Positions 9,031-18,208 of a DNA stretch of 64,000 nucleotides are shown here, piece after piece. The position numbers were made by a program, and so were the translations under genes. The notes below the pieces were generated by a model. That model ran no database searches, was not told the origin of the DNA, and saw only the letters and a list, made by a program, of their open reading frames with translations. The stretch comes from Klebsiella sp. WP3-W18-ESBL-02 (GTDB lineage Bacteria > Pseudomonadota > Gammaproteobacteria > Enterobacterales > Enterobacteriaceae). The stretch's first letter is position 1. Each line of letters opens with the position of its first letter. Where the stretch lies: positions 1 through 64,000 of the forward strand of contig NZ_AP021974.1 in assembly GCF_014168815.1 (NCBI RefSeq), given 5' to 3'.

Positions 9031-11642
9031 GCTGCTTCCACCCATTCTTCAAGCTCCTTCAGCTCTGGGCCAAATTCTTGCTGCGCTAACAGATAAGCAG
9101 CCTCTTCCGACGTTGCCCCCTGCTTCTGAGCCTGCTGCATAAATTCGAAATCCACACCCTTAGAACTGAACATGGCTCGAGTAACAGGATCAACAAACAG
9201 ACGGTGGAACGAACTCACCTCCCCAACGCTGATAAGCAATGAACTGAAACCTGTATCGATTGCTTTCTGGAAGTATTTGATGACCTCCTTTTCAGTGTCA
9301 TTGAACTGTTCAGGGTTGTCGGCCAGATAGGATTTGAAAGCTTTAGCATCCTGTAGCAACGTAATTTTGGTGCCACTGTTGTTCCAGGCGGCTTCCGCTT
9401 CTTTGCTGGCAGTAAAGTCTTTAATACCCTGGGTGATCGTGATGAACGCGCCACGATGGCGACGAACTGTGCGGTAACCTGTTTCAATGAACTTCGCCGC
9501 GTGAGGATTTGAACCACCCAGCAAACGCCATGCTTCATCAATGATGCAGACTTTTTTGAGGCTTCGTGGGCTGTGATACATTTTTTGCTGGATAGAAAGG
9601 ATAAGCGAGAAGAGTACAGCGCTAAGTAACTTCGGCTTATTCTCAAGACTCAGCAGCTCGAGCACAGCAAAGCGGGTGTCACTGGTCAGTGTCGGCACGC
9701 TGGCATTGAAGTACTCGCCATGAGCCCCCCATGTGCAGTAGGTTTCCAGCAACATCGCCAGCTCAGCAAGACGCGCAATGATTGTTGGCTTGGAAGCATA
9801 CTCTTCATTCACTTCTTTGCTTTTCAGGTAGTCATGAACATCATCAATAAGAGCGCCATCCTTCTTCAATTCCCATGCCTGAACGACTGCGCGTTGAAGG
9901 ATTGCTTCACAGACGCTGTCCAGTTTCTCCTCTGGGCTGGCTAGCACACTGAGTAAAAGCACAATGCCTTCAGCAGAATCCTTGATATCGTGGATTCCGT
10001 AGAACGGGTTGAAACGTAACATTGAACCGTCGAGGTATGTTCCACCGGCCTGGAGACAGAAGTTTTTATAGCTGTCACCCATGTCAATAACCCAGCCAAA
10101 CCCCCCGGCATTTAACACATCACGTAAAATTCCCTGTGTCAGAAATGACTTACCTGCCCCAGACGTTCCGGTTACCGCAATGTTGAAGTTTGTCGCACCG
10201 TTCTCTTCAGCAAACATATCGAAGAACGCTACTTGATTACGGTACGTTGGTAGTGGCATTCCGCTGAAGGATAAGTGACGCTCTGCCACAACCGGCATCA
10301 GGTTAACTGCATTCCAGCTGGTCGATCGCAGTGTTGCACCGGTCGCTTTCAGGTCTTCCCACATACCTTCCTGCATAACGAAAGGAAAACTGGCCAGCCA
10401 GTTACGCATCTGCTGGTACTGAATAGTGGTAAGTTCAAGGTCATTTTTGCGGAAGACGTTGGTCGCAGCCAGCTCGCAAGTCAAGGCTGCCTGGTCGTTG
10501 TCCGGAGTGAACAAAGTCAGGTTAAAATAAAAGCGACATAATGCTTTTTCGTTTGTTCCCAGCCCTTGTCTCAGATTTCGCCATTCAGCCGCTGCCTTTT
10601 TGGTATTCGGGAAGAGCTGGGCATATGCAGAATTAGCTTTTTTACTGAGGTCGTTATCTTTACGGAACGCTTCCCCTTGTGATTTCTGCTGGTCTTCAAC
10701 TTCAATAGTCCAGGTAAGCATAAACGGACAGGGGATACCCAGGTCAGGGAAACGAAGATTTTGCAAGTTGTCAGCGTTTTGCCAGAGGGCAAACCGTGAA
10801 GGATTCTTACTCAGCTGCATGTTTACCACCCGGCAGGCTGACGCCGGGATGTGTTTGCTTTTATCGCTAACACCATCAACATATTCTGGTAGCTCGAGCC
10901 GAACATGGTTGGGTCTGACCTTCACATCAATACTGTGATCGGGTATCTGGCGATGTAGTTCCTCGAACTCGTTGTAATTGTTACTGGACGACATCACCTG
11001 TTCTTCACGGTAATTCGTCAATTCACGCATCACAGACAAAAAATCATTTACCGTACAATTTTTTGTCTCGATTCGCGCGGCTTCCAGTGACACCTTGATG
11101 GTGCTACGAAGCTGGCTTATCTCATCCTGGAATTGCTGGTTCATTCTCTTCGGCGTCTGACCGTAGACGATGAACACACGATAGTTACGAAGATACAGAG
11201 GATAATCACGTTTGTTGGCCAGCCCCTTCAATGCCGAACGTTCCCAGAATGCACGGGTGATTTTGTTCAGATATGGAGCCATTTTACCGCTCCACATATC
11301 TTCACTCACCCCCTGGTCAATTCGCTCACCGACACATTTACTGGCGACAAGAAGGACGGTCAACGGCACCTGGCGGGGGATTTTTTTGCGCAACATATCG
11401 TCAAGAGCAGCGATGACTTGCTCGTTCGCGCCAGGAAGTGGCGCGGCCTCCAGGATAAAACCTACCGTGCCGGTATTAATAAACAGATCGTTCGTTTCAT
11501 CATAAAAACGATATGGCAATGTAGACGCTAGCGATGGGTAGTCATAAGTTTGCTGAAGGTTCTGGCGCGCGACGTGAGAGCCATCTTTTTCGCGCACTTT
11601 CCCCAGCAGCCCCATCAGGGTATCCACAATCGATTCACTCAT
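9027..11642 (-). CDS. traC: TraC, VirB4-type ATPase
   Basis: An 871-residue cytoplasmic ATPase that powers pilin polymerisation and T4SS assembly. Walker A is GTSGAGKS at about residues 487-494. Walker B is VCIIDEAW near residue 698, followed by the GYRTVRRHRGA segment typical of VirB4/TraC proteins. Length agrees with F TraC (875 residues). It is followed immediately by trbI with an ATGA overlap. Confidence 0.96.
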   Translation of the reverse strand: MSESIVDTLMGLLGKVREKDGSHVARQNLQQTYDYPSLASTLPYRFYDETNDLFINTGTVGFILEAAPLPGANEQVIAALDDMLRKKIPRQVPLTVLLVASKCVGERIDQGVSEDMWSGKMAPYLNKITRAFWERSALKGLANKRDYPLYLRNYRVFIVYGQTPKRMNQQFQDEISQLRSTIKVSLEAARIETKNCTVNDFLSVMRELTNYREEQVMSSSNNYNEFEELHRQIPDHSIDVKVRPNHVRLELPEYVDGVSDKSKHIPASACRVVNMQLSKNPSRFALWQNADNLQNLRFPDLGIPCPFMLTWTIEVEDQQKSQGEAFRKDNDLSKKANSAYAQLFPNTKKAAAEWRNLRQGLGTNEKALCRFYFNLTLFTPDNDQAALTCELAATNVFRKNDLELTTIQYQQMRNWLASFPFVMQEGMWEDLKATGATLRSTSWNAVNLMPVVAERHLSFSGMPLPTYRNQVAFFDMFAEENGATNFNIAVTGTSGAGKSFLTQGILRDVLNAGGFGWVIDMGDSYKNFCLQAGGTYLDGSMLRFNPFYGIHDIKDSAEGIVLLLSVLASPEEKLDSVCEAILQRAVVQAWELKKDGALIDDVHDYLKSKEVNEEYASKPTIIARLAELAMLLETYCTWGAHGEYFNASVPTLTSDTRFAVLELLSLENKPKLLSAVLFSLILSIQQKMYHSPRSLKKVCIIDEAWRLLGGSNPHAAKFIETGYRTVRRHRGAFITITQGIKDFTASKEAEAAWNNSGTKITLLQDAKAFKSYLADNPEQFNDTEKEVIKYFQKAIDTGFSSLLISVGEVSSFHRLFVDPVTRAMFSSKGVDFEFMQQAQKQGATSEEAAYLLAQQEFGPELKELEEWVEAA

Positions 11643-11691
11643 AGTGCTTTCCTCAGTTATTGGCGATCAGGTGCTGTTTCTGTCAGCGCCG

Positions 11692-12249
11692 TTAATCATC
11701 GCCTTCAGAAATGACGCGGAAACTCTGGTCCCAATGGGATTTGTTTTTCACAAATTCGACTACAGCTGGTTGGTGTAGGTTGTCATCGGTATCAACCCAG
11801 GGCGCAATCCAGAGTCGCTGTGTCACATCGGCAACGCGCTGCGCGACAATACGGCCTGCATCAGCTGATTTGGTCGGTGTTGGGTTAATACGTGACGGGG
11901 GTAGCGTCGTGCTTCCAGTAAGACTTGAAGTAGATGACGCCGGCGGCGTATAGAGAGGACGCGGAGCGATAGTTTTTGCTGCTACGCCGGTTGCTGCTAC
12001 CGATACCGGGCGAGAAGCACTCACCATCGGTTTGGTGTTTGCCAGTGCCGGAAGGGTTTCACCCGCAGACTTTTTTACGGGTTCTTTTCCGAGGTCATCC
12101 AGGCTTTTCCCCTGAGCGGCCAACTTATTAGCCTCTGTCATGGTAAGGCACTGGTCAGTAGTGGTTTTGTTGCAGTCAAAATCTGAGTTCATACCGGCGC
12201 AGCCGGTCAGCGCGCTGCAGAAGACTGCAGCACAGAGCATTTTTTTCAT
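11692..12249 (-). CDS. traV: TraV, outer-membrane lipoprotein of the T4SS core
   Basis: A 185-residue lipoprotein. The signal peptide ends in a lipobox, LTGC, with the acylated Cys at residue 17, followed by a Cys-containing N-terminal region (DFDCNKTTTDQCLTM). TraV is the VirB7-like partner of TraK and TraB in the outer-membrane core complex. It lies 49 bases upstream of traC. Confidence 0.88.
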   Translation of the reverse strand: MKKMLCAAVFCSALTGCAGMNSDFDCNKTTTDQCLTMTEANKLAAQGKSLDDLGKEPVKKSAGETLPALANTKPMVSASRPVSVAATGVAAKTIAPRPLYTPPASSTSSLTGSTTLPPSRINPTPTKSADAGRIVAQRVADVTQRLWIAPWVDTDDNLHQPAVVEFVKNKSHWDQSFRVISEGDD

Positions 12250-12324
12250 GGATAACTCCGGGGTGTGTTTTATTGCTTTATGGATATGAAGTAAGTGGCG
12301 TGGATAGTGTCAAATAAGGTGTTC

Positions 12325-12822
12325 TCACTGCTCTTGCTTAAGAGGAGCCCCCTTCCCCTTTCCGGTAAGCGGTTTATCATAAAGAAAGTGGTATTTTTCC
12401 CCTGCTTTACTCCCAGCCACATCAGCAATCCCCTGGTTTGCAGACATTTCTTGAGTTAGCCAGGATTCAGCATCTTCCAGGCGCAGAGTGTCATGCTCGA
12501 GAATTGCTTTCTTCAGTTTGACTAATGCGGGTAAGTCAACAGGCTGGTAGTGCTCCATCAATAGGGATAACTGGTCATCCCATTTTTGTTTGGGCTTAAA
12601 CAGCCAGTAAAGTGGGTAGAGAAGGAGAAACGCGGCTATACCGAAGAATGCGTAGTTGAGCCCATCTATCATCTGTTTTGAAAATCCGACCAAAGCAAAA
12701 GCCATTGCGGATATCAGCAGCATGAACACGCGGTCAATACCTGACCTCGGCGGTTTAGTTCCTTTTCGCCATTTTCTTATGGAATCTCCAATCTCCAGTA
12801 ACGTAAGGTAATTCTCCAGCAT
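12325..12822 (-). CDS. unknown membrane protein in the traP position
   Basis: 165 residues with two adjacent hydrophobic helices (about 33-50 and 56-75) and a hydrophilic C-terminal domain. It lies between traB and traV, where F carries traP, trbD and trbG, but I see no clear TraP similarity. Ten bases separate it from traB, so it is co-transcribed. It may be a diverged TraP analogue or an accessory gene. Confidence 0.6.
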   Translation of the reverse strand: MLENYLTLLEIGDSIRKWRKGTKPPRSGIDRVFMLLISAMAFALVGFSKQMIDGLNYAFFGIAAFLLLYPLYWLFKPKQKWDDQLSLLMEHYQPVDLPALVKLKKAILEHDTLRLEDAESWLTQEMSANQGIADVAGSKAGEKYHFLYDKPLTGKGKGAPLKQEQ

Positions 12823-12832
12823 CTAAGGCTCC

Positions 12833-14224
12833 TTAATTAATGGTGTCACCCAGGCGAAGCTGGCTTGCCTGACGGAGAACATCATCTGGATTCAGATTGC
12901 CGACAGCGGTTGTTGAAGTAGCCTGCGGTAAAGGTGAGCTGGCTGCTGCGGTCTGGACTTTTGCGCCAGCTTCCTGAGCGGCTTCCTTAGCTTTTTCTTC
13001 TTCACTATCTTCCAGTGTTTCAAGACGGAAGCCTTCCTGGAATACGACAGTGACAGCATTGCCGGCACCAATATCAATCACGGGGTGATACTGCTCGGCT
13101 AACTTAATCCAGTATTGGCTTAAGTTGTCTGCGGCCTTCTCAGCTCCGCCACCGAACCCCTGTTTCATGATATCCATGCCGCTAACTGAGGCCGTAGCGC
13201 CAAGCCCAACTGCAGGTGTCGCCGCTGACTGGATGCCGGAACCTATACCGGAAAGGAAACCAGCAGCCCCGGCGTAACCGATGATTTTGCCGTTACGCAT
13301 AACTGGCTTGCCACGAATGCCACCTTTACCCTGGTAGCTAAGGTGGCCTTTAAACGGCATGTCGATGTTTTTGCCATTTTTCAGCTTGCAAGCGATGGCG
13401 CTGGTACGCGCTATGCCTCGTTCACTGGATATATCGCCCCAGATTTCGCCACTAACAAAACAGCCGTCCATGTCGTATTCATGGTTGTTCGGCATCTGGA
13501 CCTTACCTTTAAGCCTGAACGTAACCGGGGTGGTATTCTGCTGGCCAGTTACACTGGCGTTTGCATCGGCACCTTCAATCATCACTGCATCAGAAAAAGA
13601 GCCCGATGAAATCCATGGGAGTTTTGTCTTCTTTGTACCCAGACTGGCGTATGTGAATGATTTGGACTCAAGGCCACCGAGAGCGGTGCGGCCGCTTCCA
13701 CCGGGATAGAACGCTGCGCCCTGTTGTGGGTTATAGGCCGCGGTTGCTCCCTGCTGCCCCGCCGGGGCCACTGAGTACTGTGGTGGGCGGCTTTGTCCGG
13801 CTGACACTGGTCCGGGCAATGGCGTTTCCGGTCCAGTGGTAGCGGTTGACGGAGTTGCAGCTGCCGGCGGTTTGGACTGAAGTTGTTGCGTCAGAGCTTC
13901 AATTTGCTGGTCTTTTTTCTGCAACTTTTCATCAAATGACTGTTTGTTTTGAGTGAACTGCTGCTGAAGTATCAGCATTTGGCTTTCAAGAGCGGAGGTC
14001 TTAGCTTGCTGCTGCGCCAATGCTGAGTCATTCAACTGCGTTTCAAATGCTGGCGTCACCACGCCGGTCATGTTCGGTACGGGAGTAGTAGGTGCGGCTG
14101 AATCTGATTTGGAGTGATTGCCAATATAAATAATGGCCCCCGTTGCAGCACCTGTAACCAGTAGCGCACCAATCAGAACTGCCAGCTGCTTGCGCTGCGT
14201 CAGTTTATTAATGTTCAGGCTCAT
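12833..14224 (-). CDS. traB: TraB, VirB10-like T4SS scaffold
   Basis: 463 residues: an N-terminal cytoplasmic tail and transmembrane helix (about 15-33), a Gln-rich coiled coil (about 58-115), a Pro-rich periplasmic spacer (115-175), and the VirB10/TrbI beta-barrel domain (about 190-400, with MDGCFVSGEIWGDISSERG and VMRNGKIIGYAGAAGFLSG). TraB bridges inner and outer membranes in the core complex. Its start overlaps the traK stop by one base. Confidence 0.93.
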   Translation of the reverse strand: MSLNINKLTQRKQLAVLIGALLVTGAATGAIIYIGNHSKSDSAAPTTPVPNMTGVVTPAFETQLNDSALAQQQAKTSALESQMLILQQQFTQNKQSFDEKLQKKDQQIEALTQQLQSKPPAAATPSTATTGPETPLPGPVSAGQSRPPQYSVAPAGQQGATAAYNPQQGAAFYPGGSGRTALGGLESKSFTYASLGTKKTKLPWISSGSFSDAVMIEGADANASVTGQQNTTPVTFRLKGKVQMPNNHEYDMDGCFVSGEIWGDISSERGIARTSAIACKLKNGKNIDMPFKGHLSYQGKGGIRGKPVMRNGKIIGYAGAAGFLSGIGSGIQSAATPAVGLGATASVSGMDIMKQGFGGGAEKAADNLSQYWIKLAEQYHPVIDIGAGNAVTVVFQEGFRLETLEDSEEEKAKEAAQEAGAKVQTAAASSPLPQATSTTAVGNLNPDDVLRQASQLRLGDTIN

Positions 14225-14961
14225 TAGTTCACCCCGTCAGAGAAAATGACCCAGACGTAACCTTCACCGCTGGCATATAACTGATGAGTTGAGAGCATGA
14301 CAGCCCGGACACCCTTTTTATAAAAGTCCCGCTCGCGCAGATTTGCGGTGATATAACCGGGATTTTTCATGCGGTATCTAACCACTCTAAGGTGTGACCC
14401 AACATACTGGCGTTCAGCGGTGAGTTGCACCGATACATCCGGGTTGTAAGCGGTCATGCGGGTGATGGGGTATTCCGTATAATCTTCAGGAACTTCACCC
14501 TGCTGAATGGTTCGGGAGAGCGCTACGAGTGTTTTTTCGTAACTCTGCGACTCTTCCCATGCCTTGGCGTCGTCATTTTTGCGTGTCGGCGGAGACACTG
14601 GCGTAAATCGGACTGTGCGGCCTGTGACTGGTTTTGGTTGAACGTTAATGCTTAACGATGCTCCTTTGGCGGTTTCAAGGAAGACCGTGAAGTTTTGTGC
14701 GGTGAGTGGTGAAAAAATCATGGCGCCATCTTCGGTAACCGTGGTGTTGTTATCGTAAGCGCCTGCTGGGCCACTGATGCGTGTAATGAGTTCCCCATCA
14801 ACAATAACTTTGTTGGGGTTCGTGTTGCTGAGAACGACAGTAAATGACGCGTCGTTTTCGAACGGGATACCGGCTGGGCCGGAAGCGGCCCGAAGGCCGC
14901 TAGTGAATAACCCGGTTGCAACTAACACTGCAACAGCTGCCTTTGAGAAACGAAGTTTCAT
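14224..14961 (-). CDS. traK: TraK, VirB9/secretin-like core protein
   Basis: 245 residues with a signal peptide (about 1-25) and a beta-rich periplasmic domain with conserved TraK segments (FENDASFTVVLSNTNPNKV; GEGYVWVIFSDGV at the C-terminus). TraK forms the outer-membrane ring with TraV and TraB. It lies 14 bases from traE. Confidence 0.9.
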   Translation of the reverse strand: MKLRFSKAAVAVLVATGLFTSGLRAASGPAGIPFENDASFTVVLSNTNPNKVIVDGELITRISGPAGAYDNNTTVTEDGAMIFSPLTAQNFTVFLETAKGASLSINVQPKPVTGRTVRFTPVSPPTRKNDDAKAWEESQSYEKTLVALSRTIQQGEVPEDYTEYPITRMTAYNPDVSVQLTAERQYVGSHLRVVRYRMKNPGYITANLRERDFYKKGVRAVMLSTHQLYASGEGYVWVIFSDGVN

Positions 14962-14975
14962 CGGCAGTTCCTGTA

Positions 14976-15557
14976 TCAGTTGTTTGTGGTGGTGGGTTTT
15001 AGCTCTGAGAACTCATTAAGGCGGATGATTCCGTTCTCGTAAGCCATGTTGATGCGGAAGGTCTTGTTCTGTTCAGGTAGCGGAGTGATGATGCCGCCAT
15101 TGGTGGTGGAAGGTGAAATACGTACTTTCATTTCCATAACGCCATCATCTACCTGTGTCAGGTCAAGCATGTCATAGCGGGTGCTGATACCTCCTTTCTT
15201 TATGCGATCGGCTTCAACGTCGAGGATTTTCTTCATTACGTCGCGATGCTGTGATGGGACGTATCGAAGAAGAATCTTGTGGTTTGAATCGATGTTTTCA
15301 GGGCTAACGTTTAGTCGAAGTGATGCAAAGGAAATTGCAAACATGCTGAGGGCGGTTGTATCACCGGCACCAGGGTTTGCGTTGAATGGTTTGTTATAAA
15401 CCATCGGGGTAACAATATGTTCCTGCGTGCTCTTAAAGTGCCAAGCGAGTGCGCCGGTAATAACATTGCCAACGGCGAGCAAGGCAGTTAAAGAAGAGAG
15501 GGCAATAAAAGCGAGTGCTATCTTTTTATCGCGGCTCTCTTTGATTTTAAGTTTCAC
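14976..15557 (-). CDS. traE: TraE, VirB5-position pilus assembly protein
   Basis: A 193-residue protein with an N-terminal transmembrane helix (about 13-36) and a periplasmic domain, matching F TraE (188 residues) in length and order. F-type TraE has a VirB8-like fold and is part of the inner-membrane assembly. Five bases separate it from traL. Confidence 0.9.
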   Translation of the reverse strand: MKLKIKESRDKKIALAFIALSSLTALLAVGNVITGALAWHFKSTQEHIVTPMVYNKPFNANPGAGDTTALSMFAISFASLRLNVSPENIDSNHKILLRYVPSQHRDVMKKILDVEADRIKKGGISTRYDMLDLTQVDDGVMEMKVRISPSTTNGGIITPLPEQNKTFRINMAYENGIIRLNEFSELKPTTTNN

Positions 15558-15562
15558 AGGCT

Positions 15563-15865
15563 TTACGCCCTCCAGTGCCGGAAACCTGAATCAGGTATTT
15601 GGCGGAAGGTAACCTTAAAAATAAAAGAAGGTAGATGCCAGTAACAGAAATTAAGCATCCAATAAGAACCCTGCCCCTTTTTAAGGTACCTAACCAATAA
15701 CCACAAAAGCGCAGAAATGACCCCGAGAGTTATGGACATATTGTAAAGAATCCCAATTAAGTTAAGAGGGGCTACAACAATAAGTTCATCAAGCGGAAGG
15801 CCAAGATAGCGGTCTTGTTCATTGAAGGTTTCCGGGAATAGGTACTTATCCATATCCCCGTTCAT
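15563..15865 (-). CDS. traL: TraL, small inner-membrane T4SS protein
   Basis: 100 residues; it begins with LFPETFNEQDRYLGLPLDEL, a motif typical of F-type TraL, then two transmembrane helices. It is the VirB3-like component. The ATG at 15865 follows the reconstructed traA stop (15868-15870) by two bases, so it is normally co-translated with pilin. The IS630 insertion in traA may be polar on it. Confidence 0.92.
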   Translation of the reverse strand: MNGDMDKYLFPETFNEQDRYLGLPLDELIVVAPLNLIGILYNMSITLGVISALLWLLVRYLKKGQGSYWMLNFCYWHLPSFIFKVTFRQIPDSGFRHWRA

Positions 15866-15987
15866 AATTAGCTCGCAATAGAGAAGCCGATTTTGGTAGC
15901 GATAATCATGAGGACGATACCGCCGAACACAAGTGGTGAGCGAGTTTTAATAAACAGAAATCCACCAATAAGAATTTCAGCAATATA

Positions 15988-17083
15988 TACCCGTGATCAT
16001 TGAAGACGCTTGATTTTTCAGCAACAGGAGATCATGCTGTCCCCATGAAAATCTTTATCACTGACCAACAAAAAGCTGAACTTGAGCGTCTTCATGACTC
16101 CAGTCGTGATAAGCGCGTTTGCGATCGCATTAAAGCCATTCTTCTGGCCTCCGAGGGCTGGAGTTCGGCCATGATCGCTCAGGCTTTACGCCTGCATCAG
16201 ACTACTGTTGACCACCATATCAGCGAGTTTCTGAACAAAGGCAAGCTGAAGCCCGAAAATGGCGGCTCAGACAGCAAACTCAGCGCTGAACAAACGGCTT
16301 TTTTAATCAGCCACTTATCCGACAATTTATTTTACCATACCCGTGATATTGTCGCGTTTGTCGCGCGGACATGGAACATCGTTTTCAGCATTCCGGGAAT
16401 GAATAAGTGGCTGCACCGGAACGGCTTCACCTATAAAAAACCGTCAGGCGTCCCGCATAAATTCAGTGAAGAGAAACAAAAGCAATTCATTGAATATTAT
16501 GAGGAACTCAAAGCCACCGCAGGTGATGAACCGGTTCTTTTTATTGATGCTGTCCATCCGACTCAGGCCACCAAAATAGGTTATGGCTGGATACGTAAAG
16601 GCCAGAGAAAAGCGGTAAAAACAACAGGTAGTCGTACACGGCTGAATATCATGGGGGCGCTGAATCTGAAGGCCCCGGAACATCCGCTAATCTGCGAATA
16701 TAAAACGGTTAATGAATACAACGTATCTCGTTTTTTCAATGAGATACGTAAAATTTATCCAGATTATCAGCAGAAAGTTCATGTTATTCTGGATGGTGCT
16801 GGTTATCACCGTTCACAGTTAGTGAAAGACTGGGCGGAGGTGGTAAATATAAAACTTCATTACCTCCCGCCGTACAGCCCGAACCTGAATCCGATAGAAC
16901 GAATGTGGAAGTTAATGAACGAACATGCCCGGAATAACCGCTACTTCAGCAACAGCAGGGAGTTCAGGGATGCAATATCTGAATTTTTCAGCCATACGTT
17001 ACCGGGGATAGCGGGTTTTCTGACGTCCCGAATTAACGATCATTTTCAGGTGCTCAAACCTGCATCTTGAGGTTTATTGGGTA
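15988..17083 (+). mobile_element. IS630-family insertion in traA
   Basis: The ~1.1-kb element carries one DDE transposase and has short imperfect ends (TACCCGTG.. and ..TTGGGTA). It is flanked by a TA duplication (15986-15987 and 17084-17085), the IS630 family target. The uninterrupted target can be read as caaTATAaaacc. Because TA occurs twice at the target, the exact edge is uncertain by two bases. I do not assign a specific IS name. Confidence 0.88.
16045..17070 (+). CDS. IS630-family transposase
   Basis: 341 residues starting MKIFITDQQ. An N-terminal homeodomain-like helix-turn-helix (residues about 15-60, AMIAQALRLHQTTVDHHIS) precedes the DDE domain: Asp in LFIDAVHPTQ, Asp in VILDGAGYHRS, Glu in NLNPIERMWK. 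It is transcribed opposite to the tra operon. Confidence 0.93.
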   Translation: MKIFITDQQKAELERLHDSSRDKRVCDRIKAILLASEGWSSAMIAQALRLHQTTVDHHISEFLNKGKLKPENGGSDSKLSAEQTAFLISHLSDNLFYHTRDIVAFVARTWNIVFSIPGMNKWLHRNGFTYKKPSGVPHKFSEEKQKQFIEYYEELKATAGDEPVLFIDAVHPTQATKIGYGWIRKGQRKAVKTTGSRTRLNIMGALNLKAPEHPLICEYKTVNEYNVSRFFNEIRKIYPDYQQKVHVILDGAGYHRSQLVKDWAEVVNIKLHYLPPYSPNLNPIERMWKLMNEHARNNRYFSNSREFRDAISEFFSHTLPGIAGFLTSRINDHFQVLKPAS

Positions 17084-17337
17084 TAAAACCATTTAACCAT
17101 TGATGAGTCGGCACCGAATGTTGCATCTACAGTTGTTTTCTGAGATGCGAGCAAATCAGAACCCGTAGCGTGGGCGAGCTTTGTAAAAGCAAGCGCCAGC
17201 GCGATAGCGCAAATTACCTGCCAAACAGACTTAAAGCTAAATTTAGAGCTTAACTTAAATTTATTACTTACTTTGCCAATTAAAGACGCTACCGCCCATC
17301 CTTTTTTGGCATTAAAGGCATTGCCATTTGTACTCAT

Positions 17338-17536
17338 GAGTTTTCTCCGGGTTTGTAAACAAAGATTGGTACACGTAAGTACTTGTTTACGCGCATGTAA
17401 GTGTCTCATAACCCTAAAAAAAAAAAAACTGTGACGAGCTTCACGTTTTTTTATCGTTATCGGAATTATCCGAAGTCGTGCAAGGACTACCCTTAGTCGT
17501 GCAGGCGTATGTACTGTGTAACAGGGATCTATAGTT
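17338..17536. promoter_or_regulatory. divergent traA/traY control region
   Basis: About 200 bases between the divergently oriented traA and traY-like genes. It contains two near-identical repeats (AGTCGTGCAAGG and AGTCGTGCAGG at about 17473-17507), an A13 run at 17417-17429 and short inverted repeats such as TATCGGAATTATCCGA. This is where the transfer-operon promoter and TraY sites are expected. No -10/-35 pair is assigned with confidence. Confidence 0.5.
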
Positions 17537-18175
17537 ATGAAAGTTAAAGAGAAAATGTATGAGGGGCGTGGGCGTCCACGAAAGTTCCAGCCGGGTGAGA
17601 TAGTGGAGTGGAGACTCCGAGCGCCTGATAACCTGCTGCTGGAGTTGAGAATATGCGCCAGAATGGGCAAAAGGAGTATTAACGATGAAATAATTTCACG
17701 ATTGTTAATATCTTTAAACTATCAATCAGATAAAGAAATAATAAGAACGGCGAGCGCTGAAAAGCTAATTTCGCTTGCGGCCAGGTTTGAGGATTGGCTT
17801 GACTCACTTTTGTCGGTTAGTGGTAAGGGCCGGGCATCTAAGGATGAAGGTTCCCAGGATGAGAATTTGTGGGTGTGGCATAAGGGTGAGCGAGAACTTA
17901 TTTCTGGTAAAGCTTCCGGTTATAGCATGCGAATTCCAGAGAATCTTGCAGATGAGATTAGGGTTATGGCAAGGGTGCATGGTCGAAGTCTGAATGAAGA
18001 GATGCTAACGCGGATTATGGCGTCTATGGGGTACTACACGGATAGGGTTCTGGACCAGAATGAAGATGCTCAGGCGTTGAAAGTTTTATGTATTGAGTTT
18101 GAAAAATATCTAAAAGAAAGGATCGATGATGCGGAAAGGAAAGCGCTGCCGTGGGAAGGAGAGATGAAATCGTGA
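17537..18175 (+). CDS. traY: TraY-like tandem ribbon-helix-helix protein
   Basis: 212 residues with two Arc-type ribbon-helix-helix units, one at about residues 22-62 (WRLRAPDNLLLELRICARM) and one at about 128-165 (YSMRIPENLADEIRVMARV), joined by an acidic linker. F TraY also has two fused RHH repeats, binds oriT and the tra promoter, and aids relaxosome formation. Here the gene is much longer than F TraY (131) and is transcribed away from traA instead of leading the operon. The identification rests on domain repeat and position. Confidence 0.72.
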   Translation: MKVKEKMYEGRGRPRKFQPGEIVEWRLRAPDNLLLELRICARMGKRSINDEIISRLLISLNYQSDKEIIRTASAEKLISLAARFEDWLDSLLSVSGKGRASKDEGSQDENLWVWHKGERELISGKASGYSMRIPENLADEIRVMARVHGRSLNEEMLTRIMASMGYYTDRVLDQNEDAQALKVLCIEFEKYLKERIDDAERKALPWEGEMKS

Positions 18176-18180
18176 TAATT

Positions 18181-18208
18181 TGCCGGCAGTTAATGCCGGC
18201 TTTTTTTT
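18181..18208. terminator. bidirectional terminator between traY-like and traM-like genes
   Basis: The inverted repeat GCCGGC-agttaat-GCCGGC is followed by T8 on the plus strand. It separates the convergent ends of the traY-like (stop 18175) and traM-like (stop 18207) genes. Confidence 0.75.

Larger units (their letters stand above)
15868..17337 (-). pseudogene. traA: TraA pilin gene split by IS630-family element
   Basis: The 5' part (17337 down to 17084) encodes a long basic leader, the hydrophobic signal region (VWQVICAIALALAFTKLAHA) and the mature start ATGSDLLASQKTTVDATFG, which is F-type pilin. The 3' part (15987 to 15868) encodes YIAEILIGGFLFIKTRSPL and IATKIGFSIAS then a stop. Removing the element and one copy of the TA duplication restores one open frame of about 123 residues. 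With no pilin the cell should make no F-type pilus. The insertion looks precise and therefore reversible. Confidence 0.9.
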
